Assembly: GCA_045611635.1 (NCBI GenBank)
Contig: JAZKXL010000014.1
Location: 1 to 18,340 of the forward strand
Length of the DNA: 18,340 nucleotides
Source: Fimenecus sp045611635
GTDB taxonomy: Bacteria; Bacillota; Clostridia; Oscillospirales; Acutalibacteraceae
Direction of reading: 5' to 3'
How positions within the stretch are numbered: position 1 is the first letter of the stretch; each line of letters opens with the position of its first letter. Both the position numbers and the translations under genes were made by a program. Below, piece by piece: positions 6,761 through 13,575 of the stretch. The notes beneath the pieces were generated by a model. That model was given only the letters and a program-made list of their open reading frames with translations, ran no database searches and had not been told where the DNA came from.

Positions 6761-7429
6761 TTATATATCAACACGCTTTCCTAAATAATCCGATGGTGAA
6801 ACGGTAACGCCATCTTTATAAAGTTCAAAATGCAAGTGAATACCATCAGCACGTTCAATAGGTATTTCACCTAATACACCAATTTTGCTGTTTGCTTTTA
6901 TTTCATCACCGGGCTTTACAGCGCCATCTTTTTGCAATCCGTAATATTTTGCAGTAAATCCATTACCATGATTAATTGTAATAATAGTACCCCAAATTTC
7001 ACTGTGTTCAAGTTCAGTAACAACACCATCACAAATTGCGTTGATTTGGTCGCCTTTTACACCGTTTATATCAACACCATTGTGAGTGCGCCAGTCATCA
7101 GTAGTTTTGTTTTTTACAATTTCGCCCTTAGAGTATTCTCTTGCAACTTTATTTCCAAGTGGAAATGAATAAAACACACTTATTGGAGCTTCGGTTGTAG
7201 TGGTAACAGGGTCGTTTCTATCATCAGGCACATTCGGTACAGGCGTGTTAACCTGCAGGTCTTCAGTTGTTTGTTCAGTTGTAGTTATTGTTGTGTCTGG
7301 CTCTTGCGGTTTAACAGTGTTGTCTTTGTTTGAATACCAAAAAGCAAAAAGTACAACACAACACATTAAAAATGCAGCAACTGAGTAAATAGTTTGTTTA
7401 ATTTTTTCTTGATTTTTAATTCTTTTCAA
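6761..7429 (-). CDS. M23-family peptidase-like membrane protein (SpoIIQ-like), TTG start
   Basis: 222 residues from TTG at 7429. The start is set by a strong GGAGGTG (7438-7444, minus strand) that fits this codon. An ATG 17 codons upstream (7480) is also in frame but has no ribosome site and would put GGAGG inside the gene. There is one membrane anchor at about 13-32, a Thr/Pro/Glu-rich linker (37-82), then an LytM/M23 domain with the zinc motifs HNGVD (H116, D120) and HLH (H198, H200). The Y-x-H-L histidine that assists catalysis in LytM is replaced by Gly (KYYGLQ at 161-166), so peptidase activity is uncertain. Anchor, linker and degenerate M23 domain match the layout of SpoIIQ, the forespore side of the engulfment channel. 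A cell-wall hydrolase of another type is the alternative. Confidence 0.85.
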   Translation of the reverse strand: MKRIKNQEKIKQTIYSVAAFLMCCVVLFAFWYSNKDNTVKPQEPDTTITTTEQTTEDLQVNTPVPNVPDDRNDPVTTTTEAPISVFYSFPLGNKVAREYSKGEIVKNKTTDDWRTHNGVDINGVKGDQINAICDGVVTELEHSEIWGTIITINHGNGFTAKYYGLQKDGAVKPGDEIKANSKIGVLGEIPIERADGIHLHFELYKDGVTVSPSDYLGKRVDI

Positions 7430-7509
7430 AATAAAAGCACCTCCGTCAATATTCTTGACAAAGGTAGAAAGTTTATACATAAATTGAAAGTTTTACAAAA
7501 TACCTTGTA

Positions 7510-7549
7510 ACAAAAAGAAAAAACGGACGGTTGCGGTTCCGTCCGTTTT
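7510..7549 (-). terminator. Intrinsic terminator ending the small RNA
   Basis: On the minus strand: 11-bp stem AAAACGGACGG / CCGTCCGTTTT, 8-nt loop, then TTTTTTCTTTTT. The T-run is on the minus side only, which fixes the direction. Confidence 0.88.
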
Positions 7550-7617
7550 CCGAGCATACGCTCTGAGGGGTTGTTTGAGGATGGGGTATGTTGCACCGCG
7601 GTCTCCCTTGGTGCATC
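7510..7617 (-). ncRNA. Candidate structured small RNA or leader, C-rich, unknown family
   Basis: Read on the minus strand. A promoter is at 7648-7621, a 6-bp hairpin TGCACC/GGTGCA lies at 7615-7592, then an unpaired stretch with CCCCATCCTC and CCCCTC, a small GAGC/GCTC hairpin (7563-7552), and an intrinsic terminator (7549-7510). The GC content is far above that of the surrounding AT-rich spacer. The RNA would be about 105 nt. It may be an independent sRNA with CU-rich seeds able to meet Shine-Dalgarno sequences, or a regulatory leader of the M23 gene, which starts about 80 nt after the terminator. It matches none of the common riboswitch families I can recall. Confidence 0.6.
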
Positions 7618-7620
7618 TTT

Positions 7621-7648
7621 ATAATAACAAACAAATATGAAAAAACAA
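7621..7648 (-). promoter_or_regulatory. Promoter of the small RNA
   Basis: On the minus strand: TTGTTT (7648-7643), 16-nt spacer, TATTAT (7626-7621). Transcription would start near 7614-7617, at the base of the first hairpin. Confidence 0.55.
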
Positions 7649-7727
7649 TTAACATTGTTTTAATTTTTAGAAAAATAAATATGAACAAGCAAAAAACATA
7701 AAAATTTAAAAAAATATGAAAAAATGC

Positions 7728-7741
7728 CGAACAAATGTTTA
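7728..7741 (+). promoter_or_regulatory. LexA (SOS) operator, autoregulatory
   Basis: CGAACAAATGTTTA fits the Gram-positive SOS box CGAAC-N4-GTTYG (left half exact, right half GTTTA). Its right end overlaps the -35 element of the lexA promoter, as expected for autorepression. Confidence 0.75.
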
Positions 7742-7766
7742 CTTTTTGAAAATTATGTGTTAGAAT
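7738..7766 (+). promoter_or_regulatory. lexA promoter
   Basis: TTTACT (7738-7743), 17-nt spacer, TAGAAT (7761-7766) with an extended -10 TGT (7758-7760). The -35 is covered by the SOS box. Confidence 0.75.
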
Positions 7767-7817
7767 ATAGAAAAACTAGGTGTTTTTATAAGAATTTTAA
7801 TTGAGGAGTAGTTTTTT

Positions 7818-8408
7818 ATGCGCCCTATTAACGATACACAACAAAAAATTTATGAGTTCCTTTGTGAGCGTTCACAATGTGGTGTTCCACCATCAGTTCG
7901 TGAAATTGGCTCCGCTGTGGGGCTTCGCTCAACATCTTCCGTTCAAGCAAATCTTGATGCGTTAGAAGAGGCAGGATATATTGAACGCGACCCACTTTTA
8001 AAGCGTTCAATTCGTGTGCTCGGTCAAGCCGAAAATGTAACAAGCGTGCCACTGCTTGGTACAGTTACTGCAGGTATGCCAATTTTGGCAGTTGAGCAAA
8101 TTGAGGGCTATATTCCATATAATGGTAGAGTGTCACGCGACAAATCTCTTTTTGCACTTAAAGTCCGTGGTGAGAGTATGCTTTGGGCAGGTATCCTTGA
8201 CGGTGACGTTGTAATTTGTGAGAAAACACCGTATGCATCTAATGGTGAAATCGTTGTTGCAATGATTGAAGACGAAGCAACAGTTAAGCGCTTTTATAAA
8301 GAGAATGGTCACTTTAGACTTCAACCTGAAAATGACGCTTATGAACCAATTATTACAAATGAGGTAATAATTCTTGGTAAAGTAGTTGCACTTTACAGAT
8401 ATTATTAA
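7818..8408 (+). CDS. lexA: LexA repressor
   Basis: 196 residues. This is the repressor of the SOS DNA-damage response; it cleaves itself when activated RecA filaments form. The N-terminal winged helix is at about 1-65, with the recognition region PPSVREIGSAVGLRSTSSV. The cleavage site is A85-G86 in TVTAGMPI, and the catalytic dyad is S120 in RGESM and K157 in ATVKRF, each one residue off the E. coli numbering. GAGGAG lies upstream of the ATG at 7818. The gene is monocistronic, between its own SOS-box promoter and a terminator at 8416-8441. It is divergent from the small RNA and M23 gene. All key residues are present. Confidence 0.98.
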   Translation: MRPINDTQQKIYEFLCERSQCGVPPSVREIGSAVGLRSTSSVQANLDALEEAGYIERDPLLKRSIRVLGQAENVTSVPLLGTVTAGMPILAVEQIEGYIPYNGRVSRDKSLFALKVRGESMLWAGILDGDVVICEKTPYASNGEIVVAMIEDEATVKRFYKENGHFRLQPENDAYEPIITNEVIILGKVVALYRYY

Positions 8409-8415
8409 AACAGTT

Positions 8416-8441
8416 AAGCGGGAGCATTGCTCCCGCTTTTT
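8416..8441 (+). terminator. Intrinsic terminator of lexA
   Basis: Stem AAGCGGGAGC / GCTCCCGCTT with a 3-nt loop, then TTTTT to 8441. Confidence 0.92.
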
Positions 8442-8457
8442 GCATATAATTGTATAA

Positions 8458-8486
8458 TTGACAAAAAGCATAAAAAAGTCTATACT
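8458..8486 (+). promoter_or_regulatory. Promoter of the RNA methyltransferase operon
   Basis: TTGACA (8458-8463), 17-nt spacer, TATACT (8481-8486), 41 nt before the start at 8528. Confidence 0.85.
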
Positions 8487-8527
8487 ACTTTTGATTATGG
8501 ATTTTTTATTGAGTTGGAGAAAAATAT

Positions 8528-9643
8528 ATGTTAATTAAGTTTTCAGCACCTTGTCTTTTAGGACTTGAGGGCCTTGTGGCGCAAGAGTTAAAAGATATGG
8601 AAGCACAAAATGTTGAAGCAAAAAATGGTAGAGTGGATTTTGAAGGGGACGAGAATATTCTTGCCCGTGCAAATCTTTGCTCAAGATATAGTGAAAGAAT
8701 TTTAATCCGTATGGGAGAATTTAAAGCAATCACCTTTGAGCAACTTTTTCAGGGCGTTAAAAAATTGCCTTGGGAAGAATGGGTTGGCAAGTTTGATGAA
8801 TTTCCCGTAAAAGGTTATTCTCTTAACTCTCAACTTCATTCAGTAAGTGACTGTCAGGCAATTATCAAAAAAGCGGTTGTTGAGCGCTTGAAAGAAAGAT
8901 ACGGAATTTCTTGGTTTGAAGAAAGTGGTGCAAAGCATCAAATTCAGTTTTCAATTATGAAAGATATTGTAACTGTATTTATCGATACTTCAGGGGCAGG
9001 ACTTCACAAGCGTGGTTATCGTCCTGTTGCAAATGCGGCACCAATTAAAGAAACTCTTGCAGCGGCTATGGCTGACCTTGCAAGACTTCGTCATTACCAC
9101 ACACTTTATGATGTTTGTTGTGGCTCAGGTACAATTCTTATTGAAGGTGCAATGAAAGCGCTTAATATTGCACCGGGACTTCATCGCTTATTTATTGCTG
9201 AGCGTTTTGAAAATATTCCTGCTTCCGTTTGGCAACAAGAAAGGGGTAGGGCAACTGACCTTGTAATTCGTGATGCTGATTTTATGGCATACGGCTCTGA
9301 TATTGATTTTCATGCACTTGAAATCGCGCGCGAAAATGCTCGTCGCGCAGGTGTTGGTATGAAGATAGACTTATCTAAAAAAGATTTAAAAGATTTTGTG
9401 CCAAAAACTGAAAAAGGTACAGTGATTTGTAACCCGCCTTATGGCGAACGAATGATGGATATTAAATCCGCTGAAGACATTTATAGAACAATGGGTAAAA
9501 TCTTTAAGCCAGAGCGTGGCTGGGCATATTATGTTATTAGTCCTGACGAAGATTTTGAAAAATGTTTCGGTAGAAAAGCTGACAAGCGTAGAAAGTTATA
9601 CAATGGTATGATTAAATGCCAATTATATATGTATTATAAATAA
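8528..9643 (+). CDS. THUMP-domain class I RNA methyltransferase (RlmL/YpsC-like)
   Basis: 371 residues. The N-terminal ferredoxin-like plus THUMP region is at about 1-155. The Rossmann methyltransferase domain follows, with the SAM loop DVCCGSGT at 195-202 and the amino-methylation motif NPPYGER at 302-308. KRGYRPVANAAPIKETLAAA at 161-180 is the family's linker. The RlmL N-terminal half makes m2G2445 in E. coli 23S rRNA, and the single-domain Firmicute homologues (YpsC) are expected to act on 23S rRNA too. Older annotations call these adenine-specific DNA methylases because of NPPY; the THUMP domain argues for RNA. It is the first gene of a four-gene unit. GGAG lies at 8516-8519 before the ATG. 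Confidence 0.93.
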   Translation: MLIKFSAPCLLGLEGLVAQELKDMEAQNVEAKNGRVDFEGDENILARANLCSRYSERILIRMGEFKAITFEQLFQGVKKLPWEEWVGKFDEFPVKGYSLNSQLHSVSDCQAIIKKAVVERLKERYGISWFEESGAKHQIQFSIMKDIVTVFIDTSGAGLHKRGYRPVANAAPIKETLAAAMADLARLRHYHTLYDVCCGSGTILIEGAMKALNIAPGLHRLFIAERFENIPASVWQQERGRATDLVIRDADFMAYGSDIDFHALEIARENARRAGVGMKIDLSKKDLKDFVPKTEKGTVICNPPYGERMMDIKSAEDIYRTMGKIFKPERGWAYYVISPDEDFEKCFGRKADKRRKLYNGMIKCQLYMYYK

Positions 9644-9661
9644 TTGCTTTGGGTGTGAATT

Positions 9662-10570
9662 ATGAAGCATGTTTTTGTTGTAAATCCCGTTTCGGGGAAA
9701 GGCGTAATTGCAAAATCGTATATTCCTACGATTGAGCATTATATAAAAGAGAATAATCTTGACGCTGAAATTTATGTGACAACTGCAAGCCGTGACGGTA
9801 TGCGATTTGTTGAAGAAAAAGCAAAAACCGGCGAAGAAATCCGTTTTTATTCTTGTGGTGGTGACGGAACTCTTTTTGAGGTAGTGAATGGTTGTTACAA
9901 ATACCCTAACTGTCAAGTTGCGAATGTCCCATTGGGCTCAGGCAATGATTTTTGTCGTCTTTTTGGCAAGAATACAAACTTAAGTGACCATGTAAATGGT
10001 GTGCCAGTAAAGCTTGACCTTATTGAGACTGATGGTGTAGTTGCAATTAATGAGTGTGCTATGGGGCTTGACTCTGAAATTTGTACAAAACAATATGCAT
10101 ATAAAAAACTTCCGGGTGTAAATGGCGAATTGGCATATACTCTTGCGGCACTTGGTTGTCTTGCAAAGGGCAAAACTAAAAACGAGTTTAAAATTACTAT
10201 TGATGATACTGAAGTTTTTGAAGATAAATATCTTTTTTGTTACATAGGAAATTCTCGTTGGTATGGCGGTGGTTACAAAGCTGCACCAGACGCTATGCCC
10301 AATGATGGGTTTATTGATTGTGTTATGGTCCGTTGTGATAGAAGTGCAGTACAACTTTTGCCTTTAATAAGTGTATATAAAAAAGGCGAACATTTAGATT
10401 TAGATATTACAACATTCCGCCGTTGTAAAAAGGTGAAAATTGAAAGCCACAAACCTTCGGCAGTTAATATTGATGGTGAGTGTGAATATGTAACTGAAAA
10501 AGAATTTAAGATTTTAGAAAAGGCGATTACTTTTGTAGTACCACGAAATTCGGAATTCTTAAATATGTAA
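9662..10570 (+). CDS. Diacylglycerol kinase-family lipid kinase (DgkB/YegS/BmrU type)
   Basis: 302 residues. It phosphorylates a lipid hydroxyl, typically diacylglycerol to phosphatidic acid, at the cytoplasmic membrane face. Motifs are NPVSGKG at 8-14, the nucleotide loop GGDGT at 66-70 and PLGSGNDF at 90-97. The C-terminal lobe carries the usual GGGYKAAPDAMPNDG segment and ends in VNIDGE...FVVP. Members of this family include DgkB of Gram-positives, which recycles diacylglycerol from lipoteichoic acid synthesis, but several have other lipid substrates, so no symbol is given. It lies 18 nt after the methyltransferase gene with a weak ribosome site (GGGTGTG), so it is cotranscribed but functionally unrelated to its rRNA-modifying neighbours. 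Confidence 0.92.
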   Translation: MKHVFVVNPVSGKGVIAKSYIPTIEHYIKENNLDAEIYVTTASRDGMRFVEEKAKTGEEIRFYSCGGDGTLFEVVNGCYKYPNCQVANVPLGSGNDFCRLFGKNTNLSDHVNGVPVKLDLIETDGVVAINECAMGLDSEICTKQYAYKKLPGVNGELAYTLAALGCLAKGKTKNEFKITIDDTEVFEDKYLFCYIGNSRWYGGGYKAAPDAMPNDGFIDCVMVRCDRSAVQLLPLISVYKKGEHLDLDITTFRRCKKVKIESHKPSAVNIDGECEYVTEKEFKILEKAITFVVPRNSEFLNM

Positions 10571-10595
10571 GGTAGGGCGGGGGCTTGCCCCCGCC
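10571..10595 (+). repeat. GC-rich palindrome, GTAGGG-type intergenic element
   Basis: GGTAGGGCGGGGG-CTTG-CCCCCGCC: 8-bp perfect stem at 10576-10583/10588-10595 with a CTTG loop. No T-run follows, and the operon continues into rsmE, so it is not a normal terminator. It is of the same type as 16058-16080. Confidence 0.6.
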
Positions 10596-10621
10596 ATTTG
10601 CATTTGATAAAGGATGATATT

Positions 10622-11368
10622 ATGTACAATTTTTTTGTTAATGAAAATCAAAAACAAGACAGTCAATATTTTATAAATGGTGTTGATTTTAATCATATTA
10701 AAAATGTGCTTAGAATGAATATTGGTGATACTTTTCTTGTAAGTGAAAATGGTGTCAGCAACCTTTGTGAAATCGTGAATTTTGAGAATGACACTGTAAT
10801 TGTTAAAATAATTCAAGAGAATTATAACGATACAAATTTACCAATTAAGATTTATCTTTTCCAAGGAATTCCCAAAGGCGATAAAATGGAACTCGTTATT
10901 CAAAAGTGTGTTGAACTAGGTGTTCACGAAATTGTGCCTGTGCAAATGAGTCGTTGTGTAGTTAAAATTGAAGAAAAGAAAAAGAAAACTAAGCGTGAGC
11001 GTTGGCAAACGATTTCCGAAAGTGCTGCAAAGCAAAGCAAGTGCAATAAAATTCCTGAGGTCTCTGAAATCCTTACATATAAACAAGCATTAGCAAAAGC
11101 AAAGGACCTTGATTTGTTGCTTGTGCCTTATGAAAGTAAAAACGGAATGAAAGACACAAAACAAGCCCTCAGTGAAATTAAAAGCGGTATGAGTGTAGGT
11201 ATTTTGATTGGTCCTGAAGGTGGATTTGATGAAAGTGAAATTCAAGAGGCGTTAAAAATAGACGGTAAAGTAATATCTTTAGGCAAGCGCATTTTGCGTA
11301 CTGAAACTGCCGCAATAACAAGCGTATCAATGTGTATGTTATATGCAGAAATGAATTTGAGTGAATAA
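10622..11368 (+). CDS. rsmE: 16S rRNA (uracil(1498)-N3)-methyltransferase RsmE
   Basis: 248 residues from ATG at 10622. That start is chosen because AAAGG (10609-10613) is correctly spaced and the family begins with a short M-x-x-FFV; an in-frame ATG 8 codons upstream (10598) has no site. The enzyme methylates N3 of U1498 in 16S rRNA. The N-terminal PUA-like domain is at about 1-68. The SPOUT (trefoil-knot) methyltransferase domain has KGDKMELVIQKCVELGV at 85-101, RWQTISESAAKQS at 127-139, the SAM-binding GPEGGF at 197-202 and LGKRILRTETA at 220-230. All signature segments are present. A one-base gap separates it from the next gene. Confidence 0.96.
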   Translation: MYNFFVNENQKQDSQYFINGVDFNHIKNVLRMNIGDTFLVSENGVSNLCEIVNFENDTVIVKIIQENYNDTNLPIKIYLFQGIPKGDKMELVIQKCVELGVHEIVPVQMSRCVVKIEEKKKKTKRERWQTISESAAKQSKCNKIPEVSEILTYKQALAKAKDLDLLLVPYESKNGMKDTKQALSEIKSGMSVGILIGPEGGFDESEIQEALKIDGKVISLGKRILRTETAAITSVSMCMLYAEMNLSE

Positions 11369-11369
11369 A

Positions 11370-12731
11370 ATGAAACAATTACCAGTTGAATTTGAAAATA
11401 GAATGAAAACTATTTTAGGTGACGAGTTTGAGGAATTTCAAAAATCCTTTGATTTGCCACCTGTTCGTGCTTTTCGTGTAAACACTGACAAAATCTCACT
11501 TGAAGATTTCGAAAAAATAAATCCATTTCCTTGTGATAAAATTCCTTATGTAGAAAATGGATTTCATTTTGATTATGATGGAATAGGTAATCATCCGTAT
11601 CACCATGCGGGAATGATTTATGTGCAGGAACCAGCCGCAATGGTGCCGGTCGAAAGCATAGAAATCGGAAAAAATTGGCAAGTGCTTGATATGTGTGCTG
11701 CCCCTGGTGGTAAAAGCAGTCAAATTAAAAATAAGCTTGGTGAAAATGGCATTCTCGTGTCAAACGAAATTGTGCCATCACGCTGCAAAATTCTTACGGG
11801 GAATATGGAAAGAATGGGCTTTCAAAATGTTATTACCACTTGTATGCATCCGCAAAAGCTTGTTAAAACATTCCCTGCAAACTATTTCGATATGGTTATG
11901 GTTGATGCCCCTTGTTCAGGGGAAGGAATGTTCCGTAAAGATGATATTGCAATAGATGAATGGTCACCTGAAAATGTTAAAATGTGCGCTGAAAGACAAG
12001 CGGAAATTCTTGATTGTGCAGCAAAGCTTGTAATGTTTGGTGGTTGTATTGTATATTCAACCTGTACTTACTCGTTAGAAGAAAATGAAATGACTGTTGA
12101 TGCATTTTTACAACGACATCCTAATTTTGAACTTGTGCCTACAACTGAAAAAGTGCGAGAAAATACTGCTGACGGAATATTTTTTGACGGTTGTAAATGT
12201 GAAAATATGCATTATGCAAGAAGATGTTACCCTCATAAGACAAAAGGTGAGGGACAATTTGTAGCAGTACTTCGTAATAGCGATTTTAGTACCTATATTG
12301 AATACTTACCTGCACTGAAAGGCAAAGAAAAACTTGATAAAACTCTTGTGGATTTTCTTGAAGACACACTTACAACATACAATAAAGAAAACGTGAAAAT
12401 ATATAATGGAAACCCAGTATATTTCACACCGGATTTTCTTGTGCCAAGGGGAGTGGCTTTTGCTTGTGGTGTTACTATCGGTGAAATCCGCAAAAACTAT
12501 GTAGTGCCACACCACCAATTCTTTATGGCGTTGGGTAAAGATTTTAAGAGGAAAATTAACTTAACTGCAAATAGTGATGAAATCAAAAAATATCTCCATG
12601 GTGAAGAATTTGATACTAATTGCCCTAATGGTTGGGCAGTAGTAATGGTTGACGGTTGCACAGTTGGTGGCGTCAAGGTTTCAAACGGAAAAGCAAAAAA
12701 TCACTATCCTAAAGGTCTACGAACAAAATAA
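11370..12731 (+). CDS. RsmB/NOP-family rRNA (cytosine-C5) methyltransferase (RsmF-like)
   Basis: 453 residues from ATG at 11370; a GTG at 11361 overlapping rsmE is in frame but less likely. The SAM-binding segment is CAAPGGKS at 109-116. The two catalytic motifs of m5C RNA methyltransferases are PCSGEGMF (C182, release cysteine) and STCTYSLEENE (C232, nucleophile). A long C-terminal region (about 300-453) with VPRGVAFACGVTIGE and a terminal HYPKGLR is the RsmF/YebU-type C-terminal domain that RsmB lacks. The target in E. coli RsmF is C1407 of 16S rRNA; Gram-positive relatives may methylate several positions. It is the last gene of the operon, ended by the terminator at 12731-12767. Confidence 0.93.
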   Translation: MKQLPVEFENRMKTILGDEFEEFQKSFDLPPVRAFRVNTDKISLEDFEKINPFPCDKIPYVENGFHFDYDGIGNHPYHHAGMIYVQEPAAMVPVESIEIGKNWQVLDMCAAPGGKSSQIKNKLGENGILVSNEIVPSRCKILTGNMERMGFQNVITTCMHPQKLVKTFPANYFDMVMVDAPCSGEGMFRKDDIAIDEWSPENVKMCAERQAEILDCAAKLVMFGGCIVYSTCTYSLEENEMTVDAFLQRHPNFELVPTTEKVRENTADGIFFDGCKCENMHYARRCYPHKTKGEGQFVAVLRNSDFSTYIEYLPALKGKEKLDKTLVDFLEDTLTTYNKENVKIYNGNPVYFTPDFLVPRGVAFACGVTIGEIRKNYVVPHHQFFMALGKDFKRKINLTANSDEIKKYLHGEEFDTNCPNGWAVVMVDGCTVGGVKVSNGKAKNHYPKGLRTK

Positions 12732-12767
12732 AAAAATCCGTTCTCTTATGAGAACGGATTTTTTATT
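12731..12767 (+). terminator. Bidirectional terminator between the methyltransferase operon and tRNA-Thr
   Basis: Stem AAAAATCCGTTCTC / GAGAACGGATTTTT with a 4-nt loop, T-run to 12764. The symmetric A/T flanks let it also end the minus-strand tRNA transcript. Confidence 0.92.
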
Positions 12768-12843
<76 letters not shown>

Positions 12844-12861
12844 ATTTGAAATGCAAGAGTT

Positions 12862-12890
12862 ATTATACAGTCGTTTATAGTGTTTGTCAA
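12862..12890 (-). promoter_or_regulatory. Consensus promoter of tRNA-Thr
   Basis: On the minus strand: TTGACA (12890-12885), 17-nt spacer, TATAAT (12867-12862), a perfect sigma-A consensus suited to a stable RNA. Confidence 0.92.
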
Positions 12891-12914
12891 GGAAGAATTG
12901 GGATTTGTATTTAT

Positions 12915-12943
12915 TTGCTATTTTCAAAATAATATGCTAAAAT
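12915..12943 (+). promoter_or_regulatory. Promoter of the GtrA-family gene
   Basis: TTGCTA (12915-12920), 17-nt spacer, TAAAAT (12938-12943) with an extended -10 TGC. Confidence 0.65.
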
Positions 12944-12971
12944 ACTTTTATCAACTAAAAGGATTTTGGTT

Positions 12972-13421
12972 ATGAAAGATTTTTTTAATAAACACCGTGA
13001 ACTTATTGTATATATAATAGTTGGTGGACTTACAACTATAGTAAATTATATAATTCATTTTGGATTACGTTTTTTAAATGTAAATTATTATGTTGCATTA
13101 ACTGTGGCGTGGCTTGGTGCAGTGTTCTTCGCCTATGTTGCAAATCGAGTTTTCGTGTTCGAAAGCAAGGCAAAGGGTAAAGCGCAGGTTAAAGAGTTTG
13201 GGCTTTTCTTTAGTGCAAGGGTATTTTCATACGGCCTAGAAATACTGCTTTCATTTATTTTTATTGATTTAGCTCATGCTGACAATATTATATGGCAACC
13301 TAATTTTGTTGAAGCGTCAATTCCATTAGGGGAGTTGGCTGTAAAAACAGGGGCACAGGTTGTGATTGTGTTGTCAAATTATATTTTTAGTAAGTTAGTA
13401 ATATTCAAAAAAAATGCATAA
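12972..13421 (+). CDS. GtrA-family membrane protein
   Basis: 149 residues from ATG at 12972, set by AAAAGGA (12957-12963); the in-frame TTG at 12966 would be too close to that site. Four membrane helices lie at about 11-32, 38-59, 78-100 and 120-141. The GtrA signature segments are present: the N-terminal FxxVGGxxTxVNYxIxF-like region, ANRVFVF at 57-63, and the end SNYIFSKLVIFK. Family members help move polyprenyl-linked sugars across the membrane for glycosylation of cell-wall polymers or lipids. No glycosyltransferase partner is nearby, and the gene is monocistronic, so the substrate is unknown. Confidence 0.92.
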   Translation: MKDFFNKHRELIVYIIVGGLTTIVNYIIHFGLRFLNVNYYVALTVAWLGAVFFAYVANRVFVFESKAKGKAQVKEFGLFFSARVFSYGLEILLSFIFIDLAHADNIIWQPNFVEASIPLGELAVKTGAQVVIVLSNYIFSKLVIFKKNA

Positions 13422-13426
13422 ATTAA

Positions 13427-13484
13427 AAATATTCACTGTATAATGTATAAAAATACACAAAAACAGTGAATATTTCTATTTTTT
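13427..13484 (+). terminator. Terminator after the GtrA-family gene
   Basis: A 13-bp perfect stem AAATATTCACTGT / ACAGTGAATATTT with a 23-nt loop that holds a nested TGTAT/ATACA hairpin, followed by TTTTTT at 13479-13484. The stem is AT-rich, so efficiency is uncertain. Confidence 0.7.
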
Positions 13485-13496
13485 GTGAATAAATGC

Positions 13497-13524
13497 TTGA
13501 CTTTTTTGAATATGGTTGTATAAT
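13497..13524 (+). promoter_or_regulatory. Promoter of the amino acid ABC transporter operon
   Basis: TTGACT (13497-13502), 16-nt spacer, TATAAT (13519-13524). AAGGAG precedes the ATG at 13576. No T-box or other riboswitch is recognisable in the short leader. Confidence 0.8.
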
Positions 13525-13575
13525 GTAGCCGTAATTCAAACGAATTTTATTATTTACATAAAGGAGTAAATACAA

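Noticed and set aside
6337..6807. 156-codon plus-strand ORF opposite the phosphopantetheinyl transferase
   Set aside because: Very rich in Phe, Cys and His as expected for an antisense shadow; the minus-strand gene has all family motifs.
7445..7475. Sporulation sigma-F/G promoter (GTATA on the minus strand) in front of the M23 gene
   Set aside because: The possible -10 region would put the transcription start inside the ribosome site GGAGGTG; spacing is not plausible.
7578..7610. ACCGCGG on both strands near 7595, reminiscent of the T-box core AGGGTGGNACCGCG
   Set aside because: Only part of the core matches. No stem I elements, no specifier loop, and no downstream terminator in the right arrangement on either strand; neighbouring genes (lexA, M23) are not T-box targets.
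7473..7688. 71-codon ORF on the minus strand across the small RNA
   Set aside because: No ribosome site, low-complexity hydrophobic ends, and it runs through the terminator hairpin; the structure is better explained as RNA.
10598..10621. Upstream ATG for rsmE at 10598
   Set aside because: No ribosome site at the right distance, whereas 10622 has AAAGG and gives the family's typical N-terminus.
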